Assembly: GCA_001899205.1 (NCBI GenBank) | Contig: MKVL01000025.1 | Span: 186,001 to 250,000, forward strand | Source of the DNA: Mesorhizobium sp. 65-26 | GTDB taxonomy: Bacteria > Pseudomonadota > Alphaproteobacteria > Rhizobiales > Rhizobiaceae | Length of the DNA: 64,000 nt | Direction: 5' to 3' | Shown: one piece after another, positions 51,585 to 60,258 of the stretch | Layout: each line of letters starts with the position of its first letter | Position numbering within the stretch: position 1 is the stretch's first letter | The notes under the pieces: model-generated | Seen by the model: the letters and a program-made list of their open reading frames with translations, nothing else | Told to the model about the DNA's origin: nothing | Databases searched by the model: none | Position numbers and translations under genes: made by a program

Positions 51585-51599
51585 ATGCCTTTTAGGCAT
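51585..51599. promoter_or_regulatory. LysR T-N11-A operator before the Rieske oxygenase gene
   Basis: ATGCCT-TTT-AGGCAT is a perfect inverted repeat whose inner T51586 and A51598 give the exact T-N11-A spacing of LysR sites. It lies 21 bases upstream of the regulator ATG and about 100 bases before the Rieske gene. Confidence 0.65.
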
Positions 51600-51695
51600 G
51601 ATGCTCTGTCATTTTTGTATTTGCCGCAAGCATTTGTGCGACGCAAACTGTATCGAAAGATCATTGTCCAACGCCAGCCTAGAAGGAGGTCGTCC

Positions 51696-53036
51696 ATGCA
51701 GTTCCACGCGCCGACCGGCCAGCCCACCGATCGTGAAAGCACGGTCCACCTCATCGACCGGCAGCGCCCCGGATGGTCGCTGGAACAGGCTTTCTATGCC
51801 GATCCGGCGATCTTCGCGCTGGAGCAGGAACTGTGGTTTCCGCGCCAGTGGGTGCTCGTCGCCCATGCCAGCGAGGTGCCCGAGAAAGGCAGCTACATCG
51901 TCCGCCGGCTCTTCAATGAGGAGGTCATCGTCGCGCGTTTCGGCGATGGCGAGGAAGACATCGCCGTCTACTACAATGTCTGCACGCATCGCGGCTCGCG
52001 GCTCTGCACCAAGGATGGCCGTGGCCGGCTGCTCGTCTGCCCGTATCACGCCTGGTCCTTCCGGCTGACCGGCGAATTGCAGTCGCGCCAGGACATTCCG
52101 GAAGGCGTCGATCCGGACGCGCTCGGCCTGCACCGCGTTCCCTCGAAATGCTTCGGCGGCCTCGTCGTCTGCGGTCTCGAGCAGGACAAGCTGCCGGACA
52201 TTCAGCCGGTGGCCGACGGCCTCACACCGGGTCTGCTGGAGAATGGGATCAACCGGGCGCGCATCGTCGCCCGCAAAAACTATCTGACGAAGGCCAACTG
52301 GAAGCTGGTGCTCGAGAATTTCCTCGAATGCTACCACTGCCGGCCGGCGCATCCCGAATATTACCGCGTGAACGGGCATGTCAAAGTCACCGCCACGCGG
52401 GACGCCGACAAGGCCGAGGAATGGAAGAACGAGGTCGAGGCCTGGCATAGCGTGATCGGCGACGCCGAGTTCAACAAGGGCGCCTGGGAGGCCGGCAGCC
52501 TGGAGGCGATGCCGTTCGCCATGCACCGCAAGCCGATCGGCTCCGGCCGCAAGACGCTTTCCGATACTGGCGAATCCGTATCCTGCCTGATGGGTGGCCG
52601 TCAGGACTATGATGGCGGCGAGAGCGGCTTCCGCATCGGCCGCCTGTCCTTCGCCAGCGCCGCCAACGACTATGTCACACTGTTCCAGATGGTGCCGCTC
52701 AGCGCCACCGAGACGGACGTCATCCTCACATGGCTGGTCGACAAGGACGCCGACGCCAATGTCGATCCCGATGCCATCAGCTGGATGTGGGATGTCACGA
52801 CGGTGCAGGACAAGAAGATTACCGAGGACAATGCCGACGGCGTCATGTCCAGGGTCTACCGGCCCGGGCCGTACACGCCTCTGGAAAGCCAGACGTCGTT
52901 CTTCGTTCAGACCTATCTGTCGGAACTGCGCTCGCTGGTCACCGGTGAGCGGAGCGAGCCGCTAACCGCGTGGTCGGCGCCGAAGGAACTGTTCGCATCA
53001 TCCAAGGCGGCCACCAAGAAGGTCGTCAACGGATAA
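51696..53036 (+). CDS. Rieske non-heme iron oxygenase, alpha subunit (CntA/GbcA-like)
   Basis: The 446-residue oxygenase binds a Rieske [2Fe-2S] cluster through C96-T-H98 and C115-x2-H118, and a mononuclear iron through H214 and H219 in 'ENFLECYHCRPAHP'. The bridging acid in the (D/E)-x2-H-x4-H motif is Glu211, as in carnitine and glycine-betaine monooxygenases, where most ring-hydroxylating oxygenases have Asp. Such enzymes cleave a C-N bond or N-demethylate quaternary amines. AAGGAGG precedes the ATG. No reductase gene is adjacent, so electrons must come from elsewhere. Confidence 0.88.
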   Translation: MQFHAPTGQPTDRESTVHLIDRQRPGWSLEQAFYADPAIFALEQELWFPRQWVLVAHASEVPEKGSYIVRRLFNEEVIVARFGDGEEDIAVYYNVCTHRGSRLCTKDGRGRLLVCPYHAWSFRLTGELQSRQDIPEGVDPDALGLHRVPSKCFGGLVVCGLEQDKLPDIQPVADGLTPGLLENGINRARIVARKNYLTKANWKLVLENFLECYHCRPAHPEYYRVNGHVKVTATRDADKAEEWKNEVEAWHSVIGDAEFNKGAWEAGSLEAMPFAMHRKPIGSGRKTLSDTGESVSCLMGGRQDYDGGESGFRIGRLSFASAANDYVTLFQMVPLSATETDVILTWLVDKDADANVDPDAISWMWDVTTVQDKKITEDNADGVMSRVYRPGPYTPLESQTSFFVQTYLSELRSLVTGERSEPLTAWSAPKELFASSKAATKKVVNG

Positions 53037-53050
53037 CGCGTGCCTGCAGG

Positions 53051-53848
53051 CTAGCGCCACTCGGGGCCGAGCCTTTCGAGCGAAACGCCCGGTAACGAGG
53101 CTCGACGCCTCGCTACCGCCGCCTCGACGATTGCGCAGACCGCGTCGACATAGGCGGCGATCGTGGTGTTGCGCCGGCGGTATTTCGCCCGCTTTACATA
53201 CCAGTCCTGCAGCAGCGGCTTGATGAGCGACGCCGTCAGTGTGATGTCGCTGATCTCGAAGTCGCCGTTGGCGACGCCGCGCCGCAGCACGTCGGCGAAG
53301 ATCTCCTCCGTCGCCGCCTCGCTGTCGACGGCCATGCGGCGCGCGTTGGATGGAAACGACTTTGCCTCCATATAGGCGAAGGCGAACCAGGGCTGCATGG
53401 CCTCGGTCAGCCTGACATGCGTGTCGACCAGCCATCGCAGATGCGCCGACGGACTGGCGACGACCTCTTCCGGCGGGGCGCCGAGAACCTCGCTCACCGT
53501 CGCTGACACCTCGCCCAGGATCATCAGCAGCAGCGTCGTCTTGTTGTCGAAGCAGGAATAGAGCCCGCCCATGCTGATGCCGGATGCCTCCGACAGGTCG
53601 CGAAGGCTGGTGGCATGGAAACCCTGCCTGTTGGAGAGCTTCAGCGTCGCCTCGATGATGCGGGCGAGGTTGGCGATCGCGACGCGCGGCTTCTGCACGC
53701 GCACCACGTCGCGATGACGTTCCAGTATGCGCGCGCAGAGCGCTTCGGTCGAGAACGCTCCGGTCAACTGCCGGTGCCCTGCAAGGGTCAAGTTGCCTCC
53801 GATCACGCCGCGCCAAATGGGCCGGACACTTCGCCGGGATAGCAGCAA
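53051..53848 (-). CDS. TetR-family transcriptional regulator
   Basis: The protein of up to 265 residues has a TetR helix-turn-helix in 'TSLRDLSEASGISMGGLYSCF' and a helical C-terminal ligand domain. The start is uncertain: no ATG precedes the helix-turn-helix, the longest reading uses TTG 53848, a TTG at 53791 has GGAGG upstream, and a GTG at 53698 would give the usual short N-terminus. It is divergent from an SDR/acyl-CoA dehydrogenase/kinase operon and probably represses it through the palindrome at 53887; acyl-CoA-like effectors are common in such settings. Confidence 0.82.
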   Translation of the reverse strand: MLLSRRSVRPIWRGVIGGNLTLAGHRQLTGAFSTEALCARILERHRDVVRVQKPRVAIANLARIIEATLKLSNRQGFHATSLRDLSEASGISMGGLYSCFDNKTTLLLMILGEVSATVSEVLGAPPEEVVASPSAHLRWLVDTHVRLTEAMQPWFAFAYMEAKSFPSNARRMAVDSEAATEEIFADVLRRGVANGDFEISDITLTASLIKPLLQDWYVKRAKYRRRNTTIAAYVDAVCAIVEAAVARRRASLPGVSLERLGPEWR

Positions 53849-53886
53849 ATGAGCGGTTGCAAAAGGGGATGCGAGCTCATAATAAA

Positions 53887-53900
53887 AGCGAGCGCTCGCT
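53887..53900. promoter_or_regulatory. TetR operator-like palindrome AGCGAGCGCTCGCT
   Basis: This 14-base perfect palindrome lies between the TetR gene and the SDR gene, six bases before the AAGGAG ribosome site of the SDR gene. It can be bound by a dimer of the adjacent regulator and would shut off the rightward operon and possibly the regulator itself. Confidence 0.65.
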
Positions 53901-53922
53901 CTAAAAAGGAGTTTTCGCCGTC

Positions 53923-54675
53923 GTGTTTCAGGATCTCCAAGGCAAGTCGGCGCTGGTCACGGGCGCCTCCGGTGGTCTCGGTCTCTATTTCGCCGAGCTG
54001 CTGGCCCGGAATGGCGTCTCGGTCGCTCTCGCGGCGCGGCGAAAGGAGGCCCTGGACGAAGCCGTCGCGCGTATACGCTCCGCCGGTGGCGACGCGCGGG
54101 CCTTGCCCATGGACGTCAGCGACGGCACATCGGTGGCGGCGGCGTTCGCGCAGGCACCGGACGGCTTCGATATCCTTATCAACAATGCGGGCATCGCCGG
54201 CGCGGTGCCGGCGCTCGATCTTGACGAGGCCGGCTGGGACCAGGTGCTCGACGTCAATCTGAAGGGCTCGTTCCTGGTGGCTCAGGCTGCCGCGCGCGCC
54301 TTGAAACAGGCGGGGCGCGGCGGCGCCATCGTCAACATAGCCTCGGTTCTCGGCCTGCGCGTCGCCGGCAATGTCAGCGCCTACGCGGCTTCGAAGGCGG
54401 GCATCATCCAGTTGACCAAGGCACTGGCGCTGGAATGGGCGCGCCACGGCATTCGCGTCAACGCGCTCTGCCCCGGTTATATCGAGACGGAGATGAACAC
54501 GGCCTTTTTCGCCTCCGAGGCCGGGCAGGGCATGGTCAGGCGCATTCCGCAACGCCGCTTGGGCAAGCCCGAGGAATTGGCCGGCGCGCTGCTGTTGCTG
54601 GCCTCCGATGCCGGCAGCTACATGACCGGCTCGACCATCGAGGTCGATGGCGGCCATCTCGTCTCTTCACTCTAG
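53923..54675 (+). CDS. Short-chain dehydrogenase/reductase (SDR)
   Basis: The 250-residue classical SDR has TGASGGLG (13-20), NNAG (87-90) and the catalytic S141, Y154 and K158, and a C-terminal 'GSTIEVDGGH'. The start is GTG 53923 with AAGGAG eleven bases upstream. It is the first gene of an operon with an acyl-CoA dehydrogenase and a kinase-fold gene, and probably handles the hydroxyacyl or ketoacyl form of the same substrate. Confidence 0.85.
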   Translation: MFQDLQGKSALVTGASGGLGLYFAELLARNGVSVALAARRKEALDEAVARIRSAGGDARALPMDVSDGTSVAAAFAQAPDGFDILINNAGIAGAVPALDLDEAGWDQVLDVNLKGSFLVAQAAARALKQAGRGGAIVNIASVLGLRVAGNVSAYAASKAGIIQLTKALALEWARHGIRVNALCPGYIETEMNTAFFASEAGQGMVRRIPQRRLGKPEELAGALLLLASDAGSYMTGSTIEVDGGHLVSSL

Positions 54676-54691
54676 CCACAGCAGGCATGCC

Positions 54692-55924
54692 ATGAATTTC
54701 GACATTCCGGCCCGCACCGAGGACTTTCGCCGCCGCATCGCCGATTTCGTGGGCGAGCATATCCTGCCGCTCGAGGGCGACCGAGCCTCCTACGACGATC
54801 ACGGCAACATCACGCTGCCGCTGCTGGAAAGTTTGCGGGAAAAGGCCAGGGCCGCCGGGCTGTGGGCGTTGCAGTTGAAGCCGGAGACTGGCGGGGCGGG
54901 TCTCGGCAAGATGGACATGGCCGTCTGCTACGAGGAGATGAACCGCTCCATCTTCGGTCCGGTGGTGTTCAATTCGGCCGCCCCCGACGATGGCAACATG
55001 ATGGTGCTGGAAGCGCTGGCGACGTCCGAGCAGAAGCGCAAATGGCTGGCTCCGATCGTCGAGGGAAAGGTGCGCTCCGCCTTCGCGATGACCGAACCCC
55101 ATCCCGGCGGCGGCTCCGACCCGTCGATGATCACCACCCGGGCGGAACGACGCGGCGACGTCTACGTGGTTCGCGGCCGGAAGTGGTTCATCACCGGTGC
55201 CGGGGAGGCCAGCCATTTCATCCTGGTCGCGCGCACGTCGGACGATCCGCGCCACGGTCTTTCAGCACTGCTTTTCCACAAGGACCAGCCGGGCTGGCGC
55301 ATCGTGCGGCGCATCGGGATCATGGGCCCGGAGGAACATGGCGGCCATTGCGAGCTGGAGTTCGACGGGTTGGAAATTCCCGCCGAGAACCTGCTCGCCG
55401 GAGAGGGCAAGGGGCTGAAAGTCACGCAGGTCCGGCTCGGTCCGGCCCGTCTCACCCATTGTATGCGCTGGCTCGGGCTTTCGAAGCGCTGCGTCGAGAT
55501 CGCGCGCGCCTACGCCGCCGAACGCAAGGGCTTCGGGCAGCGTCTCGCCGACCGCGAGAGCATCCAGCTCATGCTGGGCGATCTCGCCATGCGCATCGAG
55601 ATCGGCCGGCTGCTGGTGATGAAGGCCGCCTGGGAGCTCGACAGGGGCGGCTTTGCCCGCAAGGAAGTGTCGATGGCCAAGGTGCAGGTCGCCAACGTCC
55701 TGCATGATGCGGCCGATGTGGCGATCCAGATCAATGGCGCGCGTGGCTATTCGACGGACACGCCGCTCGAATGGATTTATCGCTACGCTCGCCAGGCCCG
55801 TCTGGTGGACGGCGCCGACGAGGTGCACAAGATGGTGCTCAACCGGTTCCTCGCCGAGGAGGGAAGTGACTTCTGGCGCTGGAACATTATGTCCGGCGCG
55901 GCCGATGGCGGACATCATGAATGA
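54692..55924 (+). CDS. Acyl-CoA dehydrogenase (ACAD10/ACAD11-like)
   Basis: The 410-residue flavoenzyme has the ACAD fold, with '[15 protein letters not shown]' as the FAD/substrate loop near residue 130 and '[22 protein letters not shown]' near 350. The C-terminal motif LVDGADEVH carries Asp where many acyl-CoA dehydrogenases have the catalytic Glu; the DG-x-DEVH form is typical of the ACAD10/ACAD11 branch. It follows the SDR gene by 16 bases and overlaps the kinase-like gene. It probably acts with that protein on a hydroxyacyl-CoA. Confidence 0.87.
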   Translation: MNFDIPARTEDFRRRIADFVGEHILPLEGDRASYDDHGNITLPLLESLREKARAAGLWALQLKPETGGAGLGKMDMAVCYEEMNRSIFGPVVFNSAAPDDGNMMVLEALATSEQKRKWLAPIVEGKVRSAFAMTEPHPGGGSDPSMITTRAERRGDVYVVRGRKWFITGAGEASHFILVARTSDDPRHGLSALLFHKDQPGWRIVRRIGIMGPEEHGGHCELEFDGLEIPAENLLAGEGKGLKVTQVRLGPARLTHCMRWLGLSKRCVEIARAYAAERKGFGQRLADRESIQLMLGDLAMRIEIGRLLVMKAAWELDRGGFARKEVSMAKVQVANVLHDAADVAIQINGARGYSTDTPLEWIYRYARQARLVDGADEVHKMVLNRFLAEEGSDFWRWNIMSGAADGGHHE

Positions 55925-56948
55925 GCGGACCCTGAAGACGGATTTCGATCCGTCTCGCCTGGAAGACTTTCTGCGGTCACGCTTCGGCGCCGGCAAGCTG
56001 TCGCTGGAGCGGATCGGCGGCGGCCAGTCCAACCCCACCTATTTCGTCGATTTCGGCGGGCGCCGCATGGTGCTGCGCAAGAAGCCGGCCGGGCCGATCC
56101 TGCGCGGCGCGCATGCCATCGACCGCGAGTACCGTGTCATCCAGGCACTGGCCGCCACCGATGTGCCGGTTCCGCGCCCGGTGCTCTACAACGAGGACGA
56201 GGAGCTGCTCGGCACGCCCTTCTACCTGATGGAGCGGCTGGAGGGGCGCGTCTTCCACGACTGCGCCTTGCCGGGCCTGTCGCCGGAAGAGCGCCGTGAG
56301 ATCTATTTCGCCATGGCCGAAACCATGGCGAAGCTGCATGCCGTCCGGCCGGAGGACGTCGGGCTCGCCGATTTCGGGCGGCCGGGCAATTATTTCGAGC
56401 GGCAGCTCGCGCGCTGGACGAAGCAGTTGCGGGAATCGCCGGGCGAGCGGATCGGCGTCCTCGAGGCGGTCGCCGAATGGCTGCCAAGGCACCTGCCGCC
56501 GGACGACGGACGTGTGTCGATCGCTCATGGCGATTTCCGCCTGGGCAACCTTCTCTTTCATCCCGATCGGCCGGAAGTCGTCGGCATACTCGACTGGGAG
56601 CTCTCGACGCTCGGCCATCCGCTCGCCGACCTCGGTTTCTGCTCGATGCTGTGGCATTCCTCGCCTGAGGAGTATGGCGGCGTGCTCGGCCTCGACCAGA
56701 CTGCCCTGGGCATTCCCACGCAACGCGAGTTCCTCGACCGCTACTTTGCCCATGCGGCGCCCACCGGGCCGCTGCTGCGCTTCCACCTTGTGTTCGGGCT
56801 GTTCCGCTTCGCCGTCATCTTCGTCGGCATTGCCGACCGGGCGCAGGCGGGCAGCGCCGCGGGCGCCGACGCGACGAGCGTCGCGCCGCTTGCCACCCGG
56901 TTTGCCGTGCGGGCGATGGAAGTGATCGAGGGCGCTCGCCCCTGGTGA
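55917..56948 (+). CDS. Aminoglycoside-phosphotransferase-family kinase (ACAD10/11 N-domain-like)
   Basis: The 343-residue protein has the APH kinase fold: '[24 protein letters not shown]' as the nucleotide loop near 30-53, the catalytic loop HGDFRLGN near 195 and the metal motif ILDWE near 215. In ACAD10/ACAD11 a domain of this type is fused to an acyl-CoA dehydrogenase and in bacterial levulinate catabolism a separate one phosphorylates 4-hydroxyacyl-CoA. Here the two are separate, overlapping genes. ATG 55917 follows GGCGGA; ATG 55905 is an alternative. Antibiotic resistance is unlikely given the context. Confidence 0.85.
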   Translation: MNERTLKTDFDPSRLEDFLRSRFGAGKLSLERIGGGQSNPTYFVDFGGRRMVLRKKPAGPILRGAHAIDREYRVIQALAATDVPVPRPVLYNEDEELLGTPFYLMERLEGRVFHDCALPGLSPEERREIYFAMAETMAKLHAVRPEDVGLADFGRPGNYFERQLARWTKQLRESPGERIGVLEAVAEWLPRHLPPDDGRVSIAHGDFRLGNLLFHPDRPEVVGILDWELSTLGHPLADLGFCSMLWHSSPEEYGGVLGLDQTALGIPTQREFLDRYFAHAAPTGPLLRFHLVFGLFRFAVIFVGIADRAQAGSAAGADATSVAPLATRFAVRAMEVIEGARPW

Positions 56949-57034
56949 TCCTTCCTCGTCGCTGCGGCGGGCGCTTCTCACATCCTGTCGGTGCCCGTCG
57001 CGATCGCCTGCCCGAGGCTGCCTCGAACGCAACC

Positions 57035-57057
57035 TGATACATTTCCAGGTTGTATCA
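57035..57057. promoter_or_regulatory. Inverted repeat TGATACA-N9-TGTATCA before the ALDH-like gene
   Basis: Seven-base perfect arms at 57035-57041 and 57051-57057 flank a nine-base spacer. It lies about 190 bases before the ALDH-like gene in a 297-base gap (56949-57245) that also holds a small CGAGG-CTG-CCTCG hairpin at 57013-57025 and no credible gene. The repeat is probably a regulator site; the cognate protein is not encoded next to it. Confidence 0.45.
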
Positions 57058-57245
57058 AGTCGTTTGCGGGAAACAATTCAGACACAACGTTCAACAGTGC
57101 GGACAAACTGGCGAAAAGACCGGGTGTCATAGTCCTTCCATAGCGGCCACGGCCGCGGCGTCCGCCTCGTCAGAGGCACCGAAAGTCAATGCCGGGGGAG
57201 GGGTCCCGTTGGTGTTTGGCTTCTTCGAAGGCGGCCGGAGGGACA

Positions 57246-58670
57246 ATGAAGACATACACCTATCCTGATACTCCGCTCTACATAAACGGGCGTTGGCGCG
57301 GTGGGCACGCGCCAGGTTTCACGGTCATAGACCCAGCCACGGAAACCCGGATCGGCACCTGCGCCGCTGCCGGCCCGAGGGATCTGGACGAGGCTCTCGC
57401 CAGCACCGAGCGCGGGTTCTGGAAATGGCGTCAGGCCAGCGCGCTCGAACGCTGTCAGATCATGGTGCGGGCGGCAGACCTGTTGCGCGAACGCATCGAG
57501 CCGATCGCGCACCTGATGACGATGGAACAGGGCAAGCCGCTCGCGGACGCGCGCGCCGAGGTGGCGGCGGCCGCGGATCTGATCGACTGGTTTGCCAATG
57601 AAGGCCATACCGGCCTAGGCAAGGCTTTGGCGCCGCGCGGACAGACAACGCAACTCCTCGTGAAGGAGCCGGTCGGTCCCGTAGCGGCGTTCGTGGCGTG
57701 GAGCTTTCCGATCGGGCAGGCCGCGCGCAAGGTTTCGGCGGCCCTGGCCTGCGGCTGCTCGGTGGTCCTGGTCGGGCCGGATGCCGCCCCGGCCAGTTGC
57801 GCGGCGCTTGTCGTTGCCTTTGCCGACGCCGGTCTGCCAGCCGGCGTGCTCAACCTGCTGTATGGCTCGCAGTCCGATATCGCGACGTATCTCATCGGCC
57901 ATCCGACGATCACCGCCGGCTCGTATAGTGGCCCGGCCCTGCTCGGGGCACGATTGGCGGCGCTCGCGGGGGTGCGGGGCAAGTCGCTGGTTCTGGAACT
58001 CAGCGGACACGCGCCTGCAATCGTGTTCGACGATGCCGATATCGAGCTTGCGGTGCGTCTGCTCTGCAAGGCGAAGTTCAGGAATGCCGGACAGGCCCGC
58101 TTCGCGCCAACGCGCATCCTTGTTCAGGGAGCTGTCTACGAGCGGTTTCTCGATGACTTCGTCGAGGCGTCGAAGAACATGACGGTAGGAAACGGGCTCG
58201 GCGACGGCGTGGGGATGGGGCCGCTGGTGAGCGCGGCTCGCCTCGATAGAATGGAAGCGCTGGTGCCCGATGCCGTGGACGCTGGAGCTGCCTTGATGGC
58301 AGGCGGGCATCGCATGGGCAACCTTGGCTTTTTCTTCTGGCCGACTGTGCTCGCCGGTGTGACGACGCAAGCCCGCGTGATGAACGCCGAGCCCTTCGGG
58401 CCGATCGCGGTGGTCAATCGCTTCGATCGGCGCGAGGCCGCGATCGCCGAGGTGAACCGCCTGCGTCCCAGCCTTGCGACCTACGCCTACACGACATCGG
58501 AAGCGACCATGCGCGATCTCGGTCGCGACATCGCGAGCCCCACGTTGTTCATCAACCAGCGCGACGGCAGGTCTCTTGAAGCGGGGCTCGGTGGTATCGG
58601 TGCCGGCTTCGCCAACGAAGACACGCTGGAGAGCTACCTTCAAGCCAGGCTGATCAGCCTGTCGGCGTGA
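57246..58670 (+). CDS. Aldehyde-dehydrogenase-fold protein, probably catalytically inactive
   Basis: The 474-residue protein aligns with the ALDH family over its whole length and has no frameshift. The catalytic cysteine is replaced: the usual NAGQxC segment reads NAGQAR with Arg285. The oxyanion asparagine is Ser153 (AWSFP), the LGGNAP segment reads LSGHAP with E251 kept, and the NAD-site KPAE segment reads VGPDAA without the lysine. Normal dehydrogenase or esterase activity is therefore unlikely. GGAGGG precedes ATG 57246. It stands alone between a repeat and a terminator. A binding, scaffold or sensor role is possible; none is proven. Confidence 0.85.
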   Translation: MKTYTYPDTPLYINGRWRGGHAPGFTVIDPATETRIGTCAAAGPRDLDEALASTERGFWKWRQASALERCQIMVRAADLLRERIEPIAHLMTMEQGKPLADARAEVAAAADLIDWFANEGHTGLGKALAPRGQTTQLLVKEPVGPVAAFVAWSFPIGQAARKVSAALACGCSVVLVGPDAAPASCAALVVAFADAGLPAGVLNLLYGSQSDIATYLIGHPTITAGSYSGPALLGARLAALAGVRGKSLVLELSGHAPAIVFDDADIELAVRLLCKAKFRNAGQARFAPTRILVQGAVYERFLDDFVEASKNMTVGNGLGDGVGMGPLVSAARLDRMEALVPDAVDAGAALMAGGHRMGNLGFFFWPTVLAGVTTQARVMNAEPFGPIAVVNRFDRREAAIAEVNRLRPSLATYAYTTSEATMRDLGRDIASPTLFINQRDGRSLEAGLGGIGAGFANEDTLESYLQARLISLSA

Positions 58671-58733
58671 CCTTCGAAATGGCTTTGCGCCACGCTTCCC
58701 GTGGCCGCGCATAAGCCGGCTTGATGCGGGGGG

Positions 58734-58764
58734 AGAGCATCGCGAAAGACCGCGACGCTTTCTT
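58734..58764 (+). terminator. Rho-independent terminator after the ALDH-like gene
   Basis: A stem built on TCGCG/CGCGA and GC/GC with one A-C mismatch (58737-58758) encloses a six-base loop and is followed by TTTCTT. Further A-T pairs extend it. It lies 64 bases after the ALDH-like stop and just before the convergent ALDH gene. Confidence 0.6.
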
Positions 58765-58772
58765 CCCCTGGA

Positions 58773-60218
58773 TCAGAACGGATAGTGCTGGCCCGGATCC
58801 TCGATCGTCACCCAGCGCAGGTCGGTGAACTCGGCGATCGAGGCCTTGCCGCCGAAGCGGCCGTAGCCCGAGCCCTTCATGCCGCCGAAGGGCATCTGCG
58901 CCTCGTCGCCAACCGTGGGGCCGTTGATGTGGCAAATGCCGGCCTGGATGCGCGCGGCAACCGCCATGGCGCGGCGGATGTCGCGGCTGAAGACGGCGGA
59001 AGAGAGGCCGTATTCCGTGTCGTTGGCGACGCGTATAGCCTCTTCCTCGCCCTTGACGCGAATGACAGGCTTGACCGGTCCGAACGACTCTTCCGAATAG
59101 ACGCGCATCGCCGGTGTGACGTGGTCGAGCAATGTCGCTTCAACGATAGTGCCGGCACGCTTGCCTCCAGCCGAGAGTTTCGCGCCCTTCGCGGTTGCGT
59201 CGGCGATCAACTCTTCCATCTTGTCGGCCGCCTGATTGCTGATCAGCGAGCCGAGCACGACATGGCCGCGCGGGTCGCCGGCCGGAAGCTGAGAGGCGCG
59301 GGCCGAGAGCTTGCTGACGAATTCGTCGGCAACCTTCTCGTCGACGATCAGGCGTTCGGTCGACATGCAGATCTGGCCCTGGTGCATGAAGGCGCCGAAG
59401 GTCGCGGCGTTGACCGCGGCGTCGATGTCGGCATCGTCCAGCACGACGAGCGGCGCCTTGCCGCCAAGCTCGAGCAGCGCCGGCTTGAGGTGCCGTCCGG
59501 CAAGCTCCGCGATGATGCGGCCGACCTTCGTCGAACCGGTGAAGTTGACGCGCTTGACCGCCACATGCGCGATCAGCGCCTCGACAATGCCGGCTGCGTC
59601 CTTCGGATCGTTGGTGACGACGTTGACGACGCCCTTCGGCAGGCCCGCCTCGACCAGCACCTGGCCGATCAGCCTGTGCGTGCCGGGACAGAGTTCGGAA
59701 GCCTTCAGAACCACCGTGTTGCCGCAGGCGAGCGGCATGGCCAGCGCGCGCGTGCCGAGGATGACCGGGGCGTTCCACGGCGCGATGCCGAGGCAGACGC
59801 CAGCCGGCTGGCGGATCGCCATGGCGAGCGTGCCGGGCTTGTCGGAGGGAATGATCTCGCCCGAAATCTGCGTCGTCATGGCCGCCGCCTCGCGCAGCAT
59901 GTTGGACGCGAGCATGACGTTGAAGCCTGCCCAGGGGCTAGTGGCGCCGGTCTCTTCCATCATCAGTTTCGTGAATTCGCCGACCTTGGAGGCCATGACA
60001 TCGGCTGCCTTCAGGAGCAGGGCGCGGCGCTCGCCGGGGCCGGTCTTCGACCAGGCGGGGAAGGCGGCCGCGGCGGCTTCGACGGCGGCATTGGCGTCGG
60101 CGATGCTTGCCGCGGCCGCCCGGGTCGCCAGCTTGCCCGTGAACGGGTCCATGCGCTCGAAGGAGGCCTTGCCGGTGGCGGCTCGTTCGTCGCCGTCGAT
60201 CAGAAGTCCGATATCCAT
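58773..60218 (-). CDS. Aldehyde dehydrogenase, vanillin/salicylaldehyde dehydrogenase-like
   Basis: The 481-residue enzyme is a complete ALDH with N149 (PWNAP), E250 (LELGGKAP) and catalytic C284 in HQGQICMSTER, a motif typical of aromatic aldehyde dehydrogenases such as vanillin and salicylaldehyde dehydrogenase. ATG 60218 has GGAG six bases upstream; an ATG four codons earlier is possible. It is the last gene of a leftward operon with an SDR and a LivHMGF-type importer, which would fit uptake and oxidation of an aromatic alcohol or aldehyde; this is inference. Confidence 0.87.
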   Translation of the reverse strand: MDIGLLIDGDERAATGKASFERMDPFTGKLATRAAAASIADANAAVEAAAAAFPAWSKTGPGERRALLLKAADVMASKVGEFTKLMMEETGATSPWAGFNVMLASNMLREAAAMTTQISGEIIPSDKPGTLAMAIRQPAGVCLGIAPWNAPVILGTRALAMPLACGNTVVLKASELCPGTHRLIGQVLVEAGLPKGVVNVVTNDPKDAAGIVEALIAHVAVKRVNFTGSTKVGRIIAELAGRHLKPALLELGGKAPLVVLDDADIDAAVNAATFGAFMHQGQICMSTERLIVDEKVADEFVSKLSARASQLPAGDPRGHVVLGSLISNQAADKMEELIADATAKGAKLSAGGKRAGTIVEATLLDHVTPAMRVYSEESFGPVKPVIRVKGEEEAIRVANDTEYGLSSAVFSRDIRRAMAVAARIQAGICHINGPTVGDEAQMPFGGMKGSGYGRFGGKASIAEFTDLRWVTIEDPGQHYPF

Positions 60219-60258
60219 GACTGTCTCCATCGCTCCAGCCGGAGCATCGCATATGAGA

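Noticed and set aside
55917-56948. Aminoglycoside resistance gene
   Set aside because: The kinase motifs are those of the broad APH fold, but the gene overlaps an acyl-CoA dehydrogenase gene in an ACAD10/11-like arrangement, so a metabolic role is far more likely.
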